From positions 62,001 to 126,000 of the forward strand of contig NZ_JACSQC010000005.1 of NCBI RefSeq assembly GCF_014836875.1: DNA of 64,000 nucleotides. Direction: 5' to 3'. Shown here in pieces: positions 49,941 through 57,498 of this stretch (position 1 is the stretch's first letter; each line of letters starts with the position of its first letter). The notes under the pieces were generated by a model. It worked only from the letters and a program-made list of their open reading frames with translations, made no database searches and was not told the DNA's origin. The stretch is from Arthrobacter pullicola. GTDB lineage: Bacteria > Actinomycetota > Actinomycetes > Actinomycetales > Micrococcaceae. Position numbers and translations under genes: made by a program.

Positions 49941-49998
49941 GTTCGATATATTGAACGCGTGAGGCCGGTTCGTCAACCCAGTTTCGTATAGTGAACGA
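49941..49998. promoter_or_regulatory. azlC / XRE-cupin divergent promoters with paired operators
   Basis: A 58-bp gap. The minus-strand azlC promoter is TTGACG-17 bp-CAATAT. The plus-strand -10 is TATAGT (49987-49992), 6 nt before ATG 49999. Symmetrical sequences cover both -10 boxes: GTTC-8 nt-GAAC at 49941-49956 and TTCGT-7 nt-ACGAA at 49984-50000. They are likely binding sites of the XRE protein. Confidence 0.6.
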
Positions 49999-50553
49999 AT
50001 GACAGATCCCGAACTTCGACAGCGCATCAGTGAAGCAGTCCGCAGGGAGCGGCTTCACCATGGCTGGAGCGCAGCCGAGTTGGCCCGGCGGGCAGGTGTT
50101 TCGAAGGGAAACCTCTCCCAGCTGGAAGCGGGAGCGGGCAATCCGACCGTTGAGACTCTGTGGGCACTCAGCGATGCCCTGGGAATACCGTTCTCCACTC
50201 TGGTCGACCCCGGTCCGGACGGACCCGTGCTGGTCCGCGCCGGCAGCGTCCAGGACGTTCCGGCCGCCGGTGCGAACTACAGTGCGTCCCTGCTTTCCGC
50301 CTGCCCGCCCGGCGCCCGCCGGGATATCTATCTGGTGCGGGCAGAACCCGGGGAGGCCCACCGGTCCGCACCGCACCAGCCAGGCACCGTGGAGCACGTT
50401 GTCCTGGTCACCGGATCCGCCGACGTCGGCCCGGAGGAGGCTGCCGTTCGTCTGCACCCGGGCGATTATCTGGTCTACCGAGGCGACGCCCCGCACGTCT
50501 TCGATGCCCAAAGCCCGGGCACATCGGCGGTCATTGTGTCGGAGCTGCGCTGA
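49999..50553 (+). CDS. XRE-family regulator with C-terminal cupin domain
   Basis: A 184-residue regulator. The N-terminal helix-turn-helix is at about residues 10-62 (AELARRAGVSKGNLSQLE, TVETLWALSDALGIPFSTL). The cupin domain in the second half includes VEHVVLVTG, LHPGDYLVYRGDAPHVF. This architecture is common in regulators of amino acid export or catabolism. Its position beside azlCD points to a role in controlling export, with an amino acid as possible ligand (inferred). Confidence 0.87.
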   Translation: MTDPELRQRISEAVRRERLHHGWSAAELARRAGVSKGNLSQLEAGAGNPTVETLWALSDALGIPFSTLVDPGPDGPVLVRAGSVQDVPAAGANYSASLLSACPPGARRDIYLVRAEPGEAHRSAPHQPGTVEHVVLVTGSADVGPEEAAVRLHPGDYLVYRGDAPHVFDAQSPGTSAVIVSELR

Positions 50554-50560
50554 GGCACGG

Positions 50561-50581
50561 CGTTGGGTGACGTACCCAACG
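50561..50581. terminator. Short hairpin between convergent XRE and CPBP genes
   Basis: An 8-bp perfect stem (CGTTGGGT, loop GACGT, ACCCAACG) and no T-run. Confidence 0.5.
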
Positions 50582-50595
50582 GGCCGGTCAGGACA

Positions 50596-51360
50596 CTACT
50601 GCTGCAGCAGCTCCACCGGCACGGCGTAGGTGATCACCACGGCAAGCAGGTTCTTGGCGGCATGCACGGCGTAGGAGAGCATGAAGTTGTTCCCGGCCCA
50701 GACGTATACGCCCACCAGGACCGCACCCATGGCCAGGTACGGGGTCAGGACTGCCAGGGAGAATTCGGTTTCCTGGACAACGTGGATTCCGGAAAACAGC
50801 AGGAGCGAGAGCAGGCAGCACACCCAGAGATTCCACCGCCGGGACAGCTTGCCGATCAGCAGGTGCCGGAAGATGTACTCCTCCACAAACGGTGCCAGCA
50901 CCACGAACAACGGAACGATCACCCAGGGGGACATGGAGACCAGTAAACCCTGGGCCGCCTCCTGGTTCACCGCCGTCTGCGGCGGGCCGGTGAACAGCAC
51001 CAGGACCATGGTGGCGACCAGCATCGCGATCACTGCGAGCGGTATAACGCCGAGGGTGAGCCAGGGCCGGGTGGCAAGGATGCGGGTTTCCCGCACTACG
51101 TAGGCACGGGCTGCCGTGAACGCCAGGATGCCCGCGATGAGGTAGAAGGTGAAGTTCACCGCGTAGGACGCCGTCAACGGATCCGGCACAAACGCGGTCA
51201 CCGCGAGCGCCGCCGGCGTCAGGCTCAGCAGCAGCAGCGCCCCGGCGTAGAACGCCAGCGCCACACCGTCCGCCCGGGTGAACCGGTAGTTCAGCGGAGG
51301 CTCCTGCAGGACCGCACGGCGCCGGTCTGCGGGACGGGCCGGGAATTCGGGGGTTGCCAT
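50596..51360 (-). CDS. CPBP family intramembrane glutamic endopeptidase
   Basis: A 254-residue membrane protein with about six to seven helices. The CPBP/Abi motifs are VEEYIFRHLL (Glu-Glu-x-x-x-Arg), FSGIHVV and a late LSYAVHAAKN. Family members are CAAX-type proteases or bacteriocin-immunity proteins; the target is unknown. The start ATG 51360 has TACTGT 6 nt upstream, so it is probably leaderless. Confidence 0.82.
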   Translation of the reverse strand: MATPEFPARPADRRRAVLQEPPLNYRFTRADGVALAFYAGALLLLSLTPAALAVTAFVPDPLTASYAVNFTFYLIAGILAFTAARAYVVRETRILATRPWLTLGVIPLAVIAMLVATMVLVLFTGPPQTAVNQEAAQGLLVSMSPWVIVPLFVVLAPFVEEYIFRHLLIGKLSRRWNLWVCCLLSLLLFSGIHVVQETEFSLAVLTPYLAMGAVLVGVYVWAGNNFMLSYAVHAAKNLLAVVITYAVPVELLQQ

Positions 51361-51366
51361 CAAACC

Positions 51367-51372
51367 ACAGTA
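51367..51372 (-). promoter_or_regulatory. -10 element of the CPBP gene (leaderless type)
   Basis: TACTGT on the minus strand, 6 nt before ATG 51360. Confidence 0.5.
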
Positions 51373-51427
51373 TCGGTCCCGCATCCGGCAGGCATCACCC
51401 GCCCGCCGGAGCGGGACCTCCAGGGAA

Positions 51428-52297
51428 TCACACGGTCAGTTCGGCCATAATCTGCGGCATCGCCTCAAGCAGTTCGCTGGCCAGGAAGCTGAGCGGACCC
51501 TTCGACGAGGACAGCCGGTCACCGGCCGAGGCGTGCAGGTAGGTTCCCCAGCAGGCGCCCTGATCCGGAGCAGCGCCGCGCGCCAGGAACCCTGCCACCG
51601 CCCCGGCGAGGACATCGCCGCTGCCCGAGGTCGCCAGGCCCGGATTCCCGGCGGGCACCTCCCAGGCGCGCCCGTCCGGCGCGGTGATCCGTCCCTGGCT
51701 TGTAACCACGGCGCCGTAGGTCCGTGCGATGTCCGCTGCGGCGGCCGCGGCGTCGTCCACTTCCTCCCGGCCGAGCAGCAGCGCTGCCTCCGTACGGTTG
51801 GGGGTCAGGACAAGCCGTCCGGACAGCGGCTCATGAATCCCGGTCAGGTCCCGGAACACCCCGAGCGCGTAGGCGTCCAGCACCACAGCGGCGTCCCGGG
51901 GAATTTCCGGAACGAGCCCCCGCAGCAGTTCGGCGGTGTCCCCGGCATTGTCCAGCCCGGGACCCAGCAACACCACGTCGGCAGCGGCCAGGTCAGCCGC
52001 CAGCACGGCCGGGGCCGCTGCGCCATCGATCCGGCCGCCACTCTCCGGGAGGCCGACGGCGCCGCTTTCCGGCAGCGCGACGGCGGAGGCGACGGCCGCT
52101 GACTCAGCCACCGCCAGAGTCAGGCGGCCCGCCCCGACGCGGAGCGCGGTCCGGCCGGCCAGGAGCGCCGCCCCGGGCGTGCGGCGGGCACCGCCGATAA
52201 CCAGGACTGTGCCGCGGTCGTCCTTACCCTGGGCGTCCCGGGAAACCTGCCACGTGCGCAGCAGCGCGGGCGTGATCAGTTCACCGCGGGTGGACAT
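51428..52297 (-). CDS. nnrD: ADP-dependent NAD(P)H-hydrate dehydratase
   Basis: Repair enzyme of 289 residues (CARKD/YjeF C-terminal type) that dehydrates damaged NAD(P)HX. Seen are VLVIGGARRTPGAALLAG near the start, LLGPGLDN, LVLTPNRTEAALLLG and the nucleotide motif NPGLATSGSGDVLAG. The epimerase half (NnrE), often fused or adjacent, is absent here. ATG 52297 has AGGAG 6 nt upstream and lies inside the end of the phosphatase gene (17-bp overlap), so the two are coupled. Confidence 0.88.
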   Translation of the reverse strand: MSTRGELITPALLRTWQVSRDAQGKDDRGTVLVIGGARRTPGAALLAGRTALRVGAGRLTLAVAESAAVASAVALPESGAVGLPESGGRIDGAAAPAVLAADLAAADVVLLGPGLDNAGDTAELLRGLVPEIPRDAAVVLDAYALGVFRDLTGIHEPLSGRLVLTPNRTEAALLLGREEVDDAAAAAADIARTYGAVVTSQGRITAPDGRAWEVPAGNPGLATSGSGDVLAGAVAGFLARGAAPDQGACWGTYLHASAGDRLSSSKGPLSFLASELLEAMPQIMAELTV

Positions 52298-53006
52298 CGT
52301 CATCTCCTGCGTGTTCGGTGACCGGTGCGCCCGCACCGGCCAAGTGGTCCACAACGTTGAAGGCCGCAGCCTCCCAGCTTCCGGCACCGGTGGGCCGGAC
52401 CAGCCGGGTGAGTGATCCGTTCCGGACACTGCTGGCCGCCGCGATGCCCAGCAGCTCCGCTTCCAGCAGGCCCTCGCAGACGTAGCGCAGCAGCAGGATT
52501 ACGGCGTCGTGGCAGATCACTGCCACCCGCCGCCCGTCGTCGGCGTCATCGAGATCGCGCAGCAGCGAGCGCAGCCTCAGGGCGACGTCGGCCCAGGACT
52601 CCCCTCCCGGCGGACGGTAGGCGAATTTACCCAGCCACTGCTTCCGCTGCGCTTCGAGCGGATAGCGGGCGGCTACGCCGGCGGAAGTGAGCAGGTCCAG
52701 GATCCCCAGTTCCCGGTCGCGCAGGCGTTCATCGACCCGGTACGGCGCCAGCCCGGCCAAATCGGCGGTCTGCCGCGCGCGGAGATACGGCGAGCACCAG
52801 ACAGATTCCGGCCGCTCCTCCGGCGGCAGTCCGGCCAGCCATTTCCCCAGTGCCTGGGCCTGCTGCACCCCGGCTTCGCTGAGCGGTACGTCCGGGTCCC
52901 GCAGGTCGACGTCGATTACCTCCGCCCCGGTGAGCTGCGCGTGAGTGGCAGCGACATTGCCCGCGCTTTCACCGTGGCGGATGAGGATTAGTTCAACAGC
53001 ACCCAT
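52281..53006 (-). CDS. Histidine phosphatase family protein
   Basis: Phosphoglycerate-mutase-like phosphatase of 241 residues. The catalytic RHGES is at residues 11-15 (LILIRHGESAGN), and the second histidine is in VICHDAVI. SPYLRARQTA and DVPLSEAGVQQA are the usual supporting motifs. The start ATG 53006 has TAGAGT 7 nt upstream. Its substrate is unknown. It forms a two-gene operon with nnrD. Confidence 0.85.
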   Translation of the reverse strand: MGAVELILIRHGESAGNVAATHAQLTGAEVIDVDLRDPDVPLSEAGVQQAQALGKWLAGLPPEERPESVWCSPYLRARQTADLAGLAPYRVDERLRDRELGILDLLTSAGVAARYPLEAQRKQWLGKFAYRPPGGESWADVALRLRSLLRDLDDADDGRRVAVICHDAVILLLRYVCEGLLEAELLGIAAASSVRNGSLTRLVRPTGAGSWEAAAFNVVDHLAGAGAPVTEHAGDDDVHPR

Positions 53007-53013
53007 TCGTCCG

Positions 53014-53019
53014 ACTCTA
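53014..53019 (-). promoter_or_regulatory. -10 element of the phosphatase-nnrD operon (leaderless type)
   Basis: TAGAGT on the minus strand, 7 nt before ATG 53006. Confidence 0.45.
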
Positions 53020-53045
53020 CCCGCGGCCGCCACGGGGCCAAGGGG

Positions 53046-54281
53046 CTAGGTCTCGGAGCGGGCCCGCTCATCGGTTTTTCCGCCGTTGCGCACTGTGAAG
53101 GTCAGCAGCAGTGCCAGGGCGGCGAAGACCGCCAGCAGGGTCAGGCCCACGAAGTAGCTGGAACGCTCGGCGTCGTACGTTGCGCCCATGACCAGCGGCG
53201 GGAAGTAACCGCCCAGGCCGCCTGCTGCCGCGATGATGCCGCCCACCGTGCCCACCTCCTTCACCGGTGCCGCCCGTCCTACCCAGGCGAAGACCCCGCC
53301 GGTGCCGAAGCCGAGGAACAGGGCCATCAGCAGGAAAGCCGTTCCGTAGACGCGTTCCTGGCCGGGCTGGAACGCCACCACCATGGCCAGGACCACGGTT
53401 CCGGCCAAGGAGGTGAGCGTGACGATCTTCGGCCCGAGCTTGTCCGCGATGGTTCCGCCGATCGGCCGGGCGATCACCGCGGCGACAGCGAAGCCGGCCG
53501 TCCGGGTTCCGGCAGCCGTCGCATCGTAGTCGTAGACATTGCCCAGATACGTCGGCAGGTAGTTGGAGAACGCCACGAACGCGCCGAAGACCACGCCGTA
53601 AAGGAAGCAGAGCTGCCACGTCACCTTGAGGGTGAAGGCATGCCGGATCTTCGGCAGGATAGGTTCCGTCGGCCGGCTCCACGCAGGGGATTCGCGCAGC
53701 ACCAGCCAGCACACCACTGCCATGGCGGCCACGATGCCGGCGATGATGAGGTGGGTATTGAAGTAGCCCACCCCGGCGACCAGCCGCGGTGTGAAGAACG
53801 CCGAGACCGCGGTGCCGACCATCCCGGCTCCGAAAATGCCGGTGGCGAAGCCTTTGCGCGTGCGGTCATACCAGGCCGAGCAGAACGGTATACCGATCGC
53901 AAAGACCGTACCCGCTATGCCCAGGAAGAACGCGACGACGACGATCAGCGCGTAGCTGCCCGTTTCTCCGGCCACGGCCGTCAACAGGACCAGCGGTGCC
54001 GTGACGCCCAGGACGATGGTGAACATCCGCCGCCCGCCGTAACGGTCAGTCCAGGCGCCGACCGGGATCCGAGCGATGGATCCGACAAGGATGGGCATCG
54101 CCACCAGGACAGATGCCTGGGTGGGGGTGAGGTCCATTTCCGCCGTGTAGCGGGCAGAGAGCGGTCCGATGATGGTCCAGGCCCAGAAGCCGACGGTCGA
54201 GGCCGTTGTGGCGGTGATGAGGTTCAGCAGCTGCCCGGACTTCAGATCCGGTGCAGCGGAGGGAGCGGATGACGCTGCCAT
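53046..54281 (-). CDS. narK: Nitrate/nitrite transporter
   Basis: MFS transporter of 411 residues with twelve membrane helices. The nitrate signature is visible twice in relaxed form: FGAGMVGTAVSAFF in the first half and AAAGGLGGYFPPLVMG in the second. The loop motif WTDRYGGRRM fits the nitrate/nitrite porter family. ATG 54281 has AGGAAA upstream, and the gene lies 21 bp after narI, so it belongs to the nar operon. It imports nitrate or exports nitrite. Confidence 0.9.
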   Translation of the reverse strand: MAASSAPSAAPDLKSGQLLNLITATTASTVGFWAWTIIGPLSARYTAEMDLTPTQASVLVAMPILVGSIARIPVGAWTDRYGGRRMFTIVLGVTAPLVLLTAVAGETGSYALIVVVAFFLGIAGTVFAIGIPFCSAWYDRTRKGFATGIFGAGMVGTAVSAFFTPRLVAGVGYFNTHLIIAGIVAAMAVVCWLVLRESPAWSRPTEPILPKIRHAFTLKVTWQLCFLYGVVFGAFVAFSNYLPTYLGNVYDYDATAAGTRTAGFAVAAVIARPIGGTIADKLGPKIVTLTSLAGTVVLAMVVAFQPGQERVYGTAFLLMALFLGFGTGGVFAWVGRAAPVKEVGTVGGIIAAAGGLGGYFPPLVMGATYDAERSSYFVGLTLLAVFAALALLLTFTVRNGGKTDERARSET

Positions 54282-54302
54282 GGCTTTCCTATCTGTGGTT
54301 CC

Positions 54303-55130
54303 TCACTGCCGGGGAAGACCCCGGCGGTCCCGGTCCGGGGTGCCCACCGGCGCCCACCCGGGACGCGCCGGCTGGGCTCCGGGAACCGGCCGCTTCCCGC
54401 GTGAGCGGTAAACGATGTAAGGACGGAAGAGATAATGCAGGGGCGCGGTGAAGGCATGCACCAGCCGGGTGAAAGGCCAAATGGCGAACAGTGCCAGGCC
54501 CCAGAGGGTGTGGATCTTGAAGGACAGGCTCGCCGCGGTCATCGCGACAATATCGGGCTGGAAAATGAAGATCGAACGGAACCACGGGGAGACCGTCTCC
54601 CGGTAGGCGGTGACGTTCTCGTCGAAGACCGAGATCATAGTGGTGGCGAGGCCGGCCAGCAGAGCTCCGAGCAGCACCACGTACATCAGTTTGTCGTTCT
54701 TGGTGGTGGCCATAAACACCGGTCCGGTGGTCCGCCGGCGGTAGATGAGCAGCACGATGCCCACCAGGGTGCCGATGCCCGCGATGATCCCGATACTCAG
54801 GGCCATGGCATGGTAGGCGCTGTCCGAGATCCCCACCCCCTCGGTCCAGGACCGGGGGATGAGCAGCCCGACGACGTGCCCGACGATGACCGCCAGGATC
54901 CCGAAGTGGAACAGCGGAGAGGCGATCCGCAGGATGCGGGCCTCGTACAGCTGGGAGGAGCGGGTGGTCCAGCCGAACTGGTCGTACCGGTACCGCCACA
55001 CGGAGCCGAGGACAAGGACAGCTATCACCACGTAGGGCAGGACACCCCAGAGCATCACGTCCCCGAGGGTGACCTCCACATTTTCCGGCGGAGGCTTTTC
55101 CAGGGGTAACCCGGCAATTACGGAGCTCAT
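54303..55130 (-). CDS. narI: Respiratory nitrate reductase gamma subunit
   Basis: Cytochrome b subunit of 275 residues with five membrane helices that takes electrons from menaquinol. Haem-ligand histidines are seen in SPLFHFGILAVIVGHVVGL (as FHFGI and VGHVVGL) and late in SFKIHTLWG and RLVHAFTAP. The ATG overlaps the narJ stop as ATGA. The C-terminal tail of about 40 residues is Arg/Pro-rich and variable. Confidence 0.94.
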   Translation of the reverse strand: MSSVIAGLPLEKPPPENVEVTLGDVMLWGVLPYVVIAVLVLGSVWRYRYDQFGWTTRSSQLYEARILRIASPLFHFGILAVIVGHVVGLLIPRSWTEGVGISDSAYHAMALSIGIIAGIGTLVGIVLLIYRRRTTGPVFMATTKNDKLMYVVLLGALLAGLATTMISVFDENVTAYRETVSPWFRSIFIFQPDIVAMTAASLSFKIHTLWGLALFAIWPFTRLVHAFTAPLHYLFRPYIVYRSRGKRPVPGAQPARPGWAPVGTPDRDRRGLPRQ

Positions 55131-55825
55131 GGTGTTTTCCTCTCCGTCAAGGGCAGCAGCCGCGAACTGTAGGGCTCCAGCCCCACGGTCTCGGTGGGCG
55201 GTCCGTAGCCGGCCGTGCGCATCACGGCCTGGGCGTCCTCGGGTGAAACCCCGGGCAGGGTGGAGCAGACCATGGCCAGCACATGCTGATAGGGCAGGTC
55301 AGCGTCCTTCAGAGCCAGGCGCAGCAGTTCCAGCGACGGCCGGTAACGCTGCAGCAGTTCATAGCCGTCCTTGGCGGAGACCTTCGCAGCGAACTCCAGC
55401 ACCAGGGGCAGGTAGTCGGGGAGCTCCGTTCCCTCGGGCAGCATCCCGTGCTCCCGGTAGATCTCTTTGAACGCCGCCAGCGCTTCACCGCGGCGGCGGG
55501 TGTCACCGTCCGTCCAGTAGGTCAGGTGGAGGCTGTGACGTTTGGAAAGGTCGAATTCCTGGACGTAGTCCGCCTGCACCTGGGGCAGCGGCCGGTCGGT
55601 GAACCAGTCCAGGAATTCCTGCATACCGGAATCCGCCGCCCCGACTTCGGCCAGGCTTTCCCGCAGGGTCGGCAGGGCTGCCACCAGCTCTTCGTCGGGA
55701 TACTCCAGCAGCAGCGCAGCCGCCTGCCGGATCACGGCGCTGCGCCGCGGAGACCTGTCCGCGTAGGCCTCCGGAGCCAAGGTGCCCTTGCCGGGTTTGC
55801 CCAGCAGTTTCTCCAGCAGGCTCAT
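55127..55825 (-). CDS. narJ: Nitrate reductase molybdenum cofactor assembly chaperone
   Basis: A 232-residue soluble helical chaperone (TorD/NarJ family) that helps insert the molybdenum cofactor into NarG before membrane binding. Typical segments are LLLEYPDEELVAALP, YVQEFDLSKRHSLHLTYW and DYLPLVLEFAA. It overlaps both narH and narI by 4 bp. It is not part of the final complex. Confidence 0.93.
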   Translation of the reverse strand: MSLLEKLLGKPGKGTLAPEAYADRSPRRSAVIRQAAALLLEYPDEELVAALPTLRESLAEVGAADSGMQEFLDWFTDRPLPQVQADYVQEFDLSKRHSLHLTYWTDGDTRRRGEALAAFKEIYREHGMLPEGTELPDYLPLVLEFAAKVSAKDGYELLQRYRPSLELLRLALKDADLPYQHVLAMVCSTLPGVSPEDAQAVMRTAGYGPPTETVGLEPYSSRLLPLTERKTP

Positions 55826-57498
55826 GTCCGTTCGCCTCCGTCGCCCTGGTCCGGCGGGAACAGTCCCTGCGGGGATCCGCGGCCGTCCCAGTTCAGCAGG
55901 TTCACCCGTCCGGTCATGTCCCGGTTCCCGGCCGGGTCATCACCGCGCTGGCGGGCTTCCAGGGCGTTGAAGTTCTCCACCGCCACCGGCATCGGGCGGC
56001 CGGAGGCTTCCCCGAACACTCCGGTCTGTCCCATGCCCGGGCCGCCCTCCGTATCCAGGGAACAGCCGATTTCCTCCAGGTTGTGTGCATCCTCAAGGTG
56101 CGCATTCGGAATCACGTAGCGTTCCTCGTACTTCGCCACGGCCATCAGCCGGTACATCCGCACGATCGCTTCCCCGGTCATCCCCGCGCTCTCGGCGATC
56201 GACTCATCCGGTGGGTCGCCCAGGGTGATGTTACGCATGTAAGCGCGCATCGCGGCGAGCTTCCGCAGTACCGAGGTGACCAGATCCGCGTCCCCCGCCG
56301 TGAACAGCTCGGCGAGGTACTCCACCGGAATCCGCAGCGAATCGATCGCGCCGAACAGGTTGCCGGCATCCTCGCCGTCGTGTCCCGTTTCCTTCAGGAC
56401 GTCAACGATCGGGGAGAGCGGCGGCACATACCAAACCATGGGCATGGTCCGGTATTCCGGGTGCAGCGGCAATGCCACCCGCAGTTCCTTGGCCAGGGCG
56501 TACACCGGGGACCGACGGGCAGCGTCCAGCCAGTCCTCCGGAATCCCTTCAGCCCGGGCCGCGGCAATGACCTCGGGATCGTTCGGATCCATCATCAGGT
56601 CCAGCTGGGCTTCGTACAGGTCCTGTTCATTGGGGGTGGCCGCCGCCTCGGTGACCCGGTCGGCGTCGTACAGGAAGATGCCGATGTACCGCAGCCGGCC
56701 CACGCAGGTTTCCGCGCACACGGTGGGGATGCCCACCTCGATGCGGGGATAGCAGAACGTGCACTTCTCCGCCTTGCCGGAGCGGTGATTGAAGTAGATT
56801 TTCTTGTACGGGCAGCCGGTGACGCACTGCCGCCAGCCGCGGCACCTGTCCTGGTCCACCAGCACAATGCCGTCTTCCTCGCGCTTGTAGATTGCCCCGG
56901 ACGGGCAGGAGGCCATGCAGGACGGGTTCAGGCAGTGCTCGCAGATCCGCGGCAGGTAGAACATAAACGTCTGGTCGAATTCGAACTTGACCTTGTCCTC
57001 GGCATCCCGGCGCAGCTTCTCCACTATGGGGTCCCGCTGCGCGAGCTCCGGTGCCCCGCCCAGGCTGTCATCCCAGTTGGCGGACCATTCGATCTTCATG
57101 TTGTCCCCGGTGATCAGGGACTTGGGCCGGGCAACCGGGAAATCCTTGCCCGCGGGGGCCTGGATCAGGTTCTCGTAGTCGTAGGTCCAGGGCTCGTAAT
57201 AGTCGTTGAGTTCAGGCTGGACCGGGCTGGCAAAAAGTCCCATCAGCTTCGCCATGCGGCCGCCGGACTTCAGTTTCAGGTTTCCTCGGCTATTGAGCTC
57301 CCACCCGCCCTTCCACTTCTCCTGGTCTTCGTAACGCCGGGGGTAGCCCTGGCCCGGACGGGTTTCCACGTTGTTGAACCACACGTATTCGGTGCCGGCG
57401 CGGTTGGTCCACGCCTGCTTGCAGGTCACCGAACAGGTGTGGCAGCCGATGCACTTGTCCAGCGCCATTACCATCGCCACCTGGGCCATGATCCTCAT
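55822..57498 (-). CDS. narH: Respiratory nitrate reductase beta subunit
   Basis: Iron-sulfur electron-transfer subunit of 558 residues. Four cysteine groups are present: CIGCHTCSVTC (Cys16-Cys26), CEHCLNPSCMASC, CRGWRQCVTGC (the tryptophan marks the [3Fe-4S] cluster) and CTFCYPRIEVGIPTVCAETC. It is longer than the E. coli protein (512), mainly by C-terminal sequence. ATG 57498 overlaps the narG stop as TGATG and follows AGGAGGTGA. Confidence 0.95.
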   Translation of the reverse strand: MRIMAQVAMVMALDKCIGCHTCSVTCKQAWTNRAGTEYVWFNNVETRPGQGYPRRYEDQEKWKGGWELNSRGNLKLKSGGRMAKLMGLFASPVQPELNDYYEPWTYDYENLIQAPAGKDFPVARPKSLITGDNMKIEWSANWDDSLGGAPELAQRDPIVEKLRRDAEDKVKFEFDQTFMFYLPRICEHCLNPSCMASCPSGAIYKREEDGIVLVDQDRCRGWRQCVTGCPYKKIYFNHRSGKAEKCTFCYPRIEVGIPTVCAETCVGRLRYIGIFLYDADRVTEAAATPNEQDLYEAQLDLMMDPNDPEVIAAARAEGIPEDWLDAARRSPVYALAKELRVALPLHPEYRTMPMVWYVPPLSPIVDVLKETGHDGEDAGNLFGAIDSLRIPVEYLAELFTAGDADLVTSVLRKLAAMRAYMRNITLGDPPDESIAESAGMTGEAIVRMYRLMAVAKYEERYVIPNAHLEDAHNLEEIGCSLDTEGGPGMGQTGVFGEASGRPMPVAVENFNALEARQRGDDPAGNRDMTGRVNLLNWDGRGSPQGLFPPDQGDGGERT

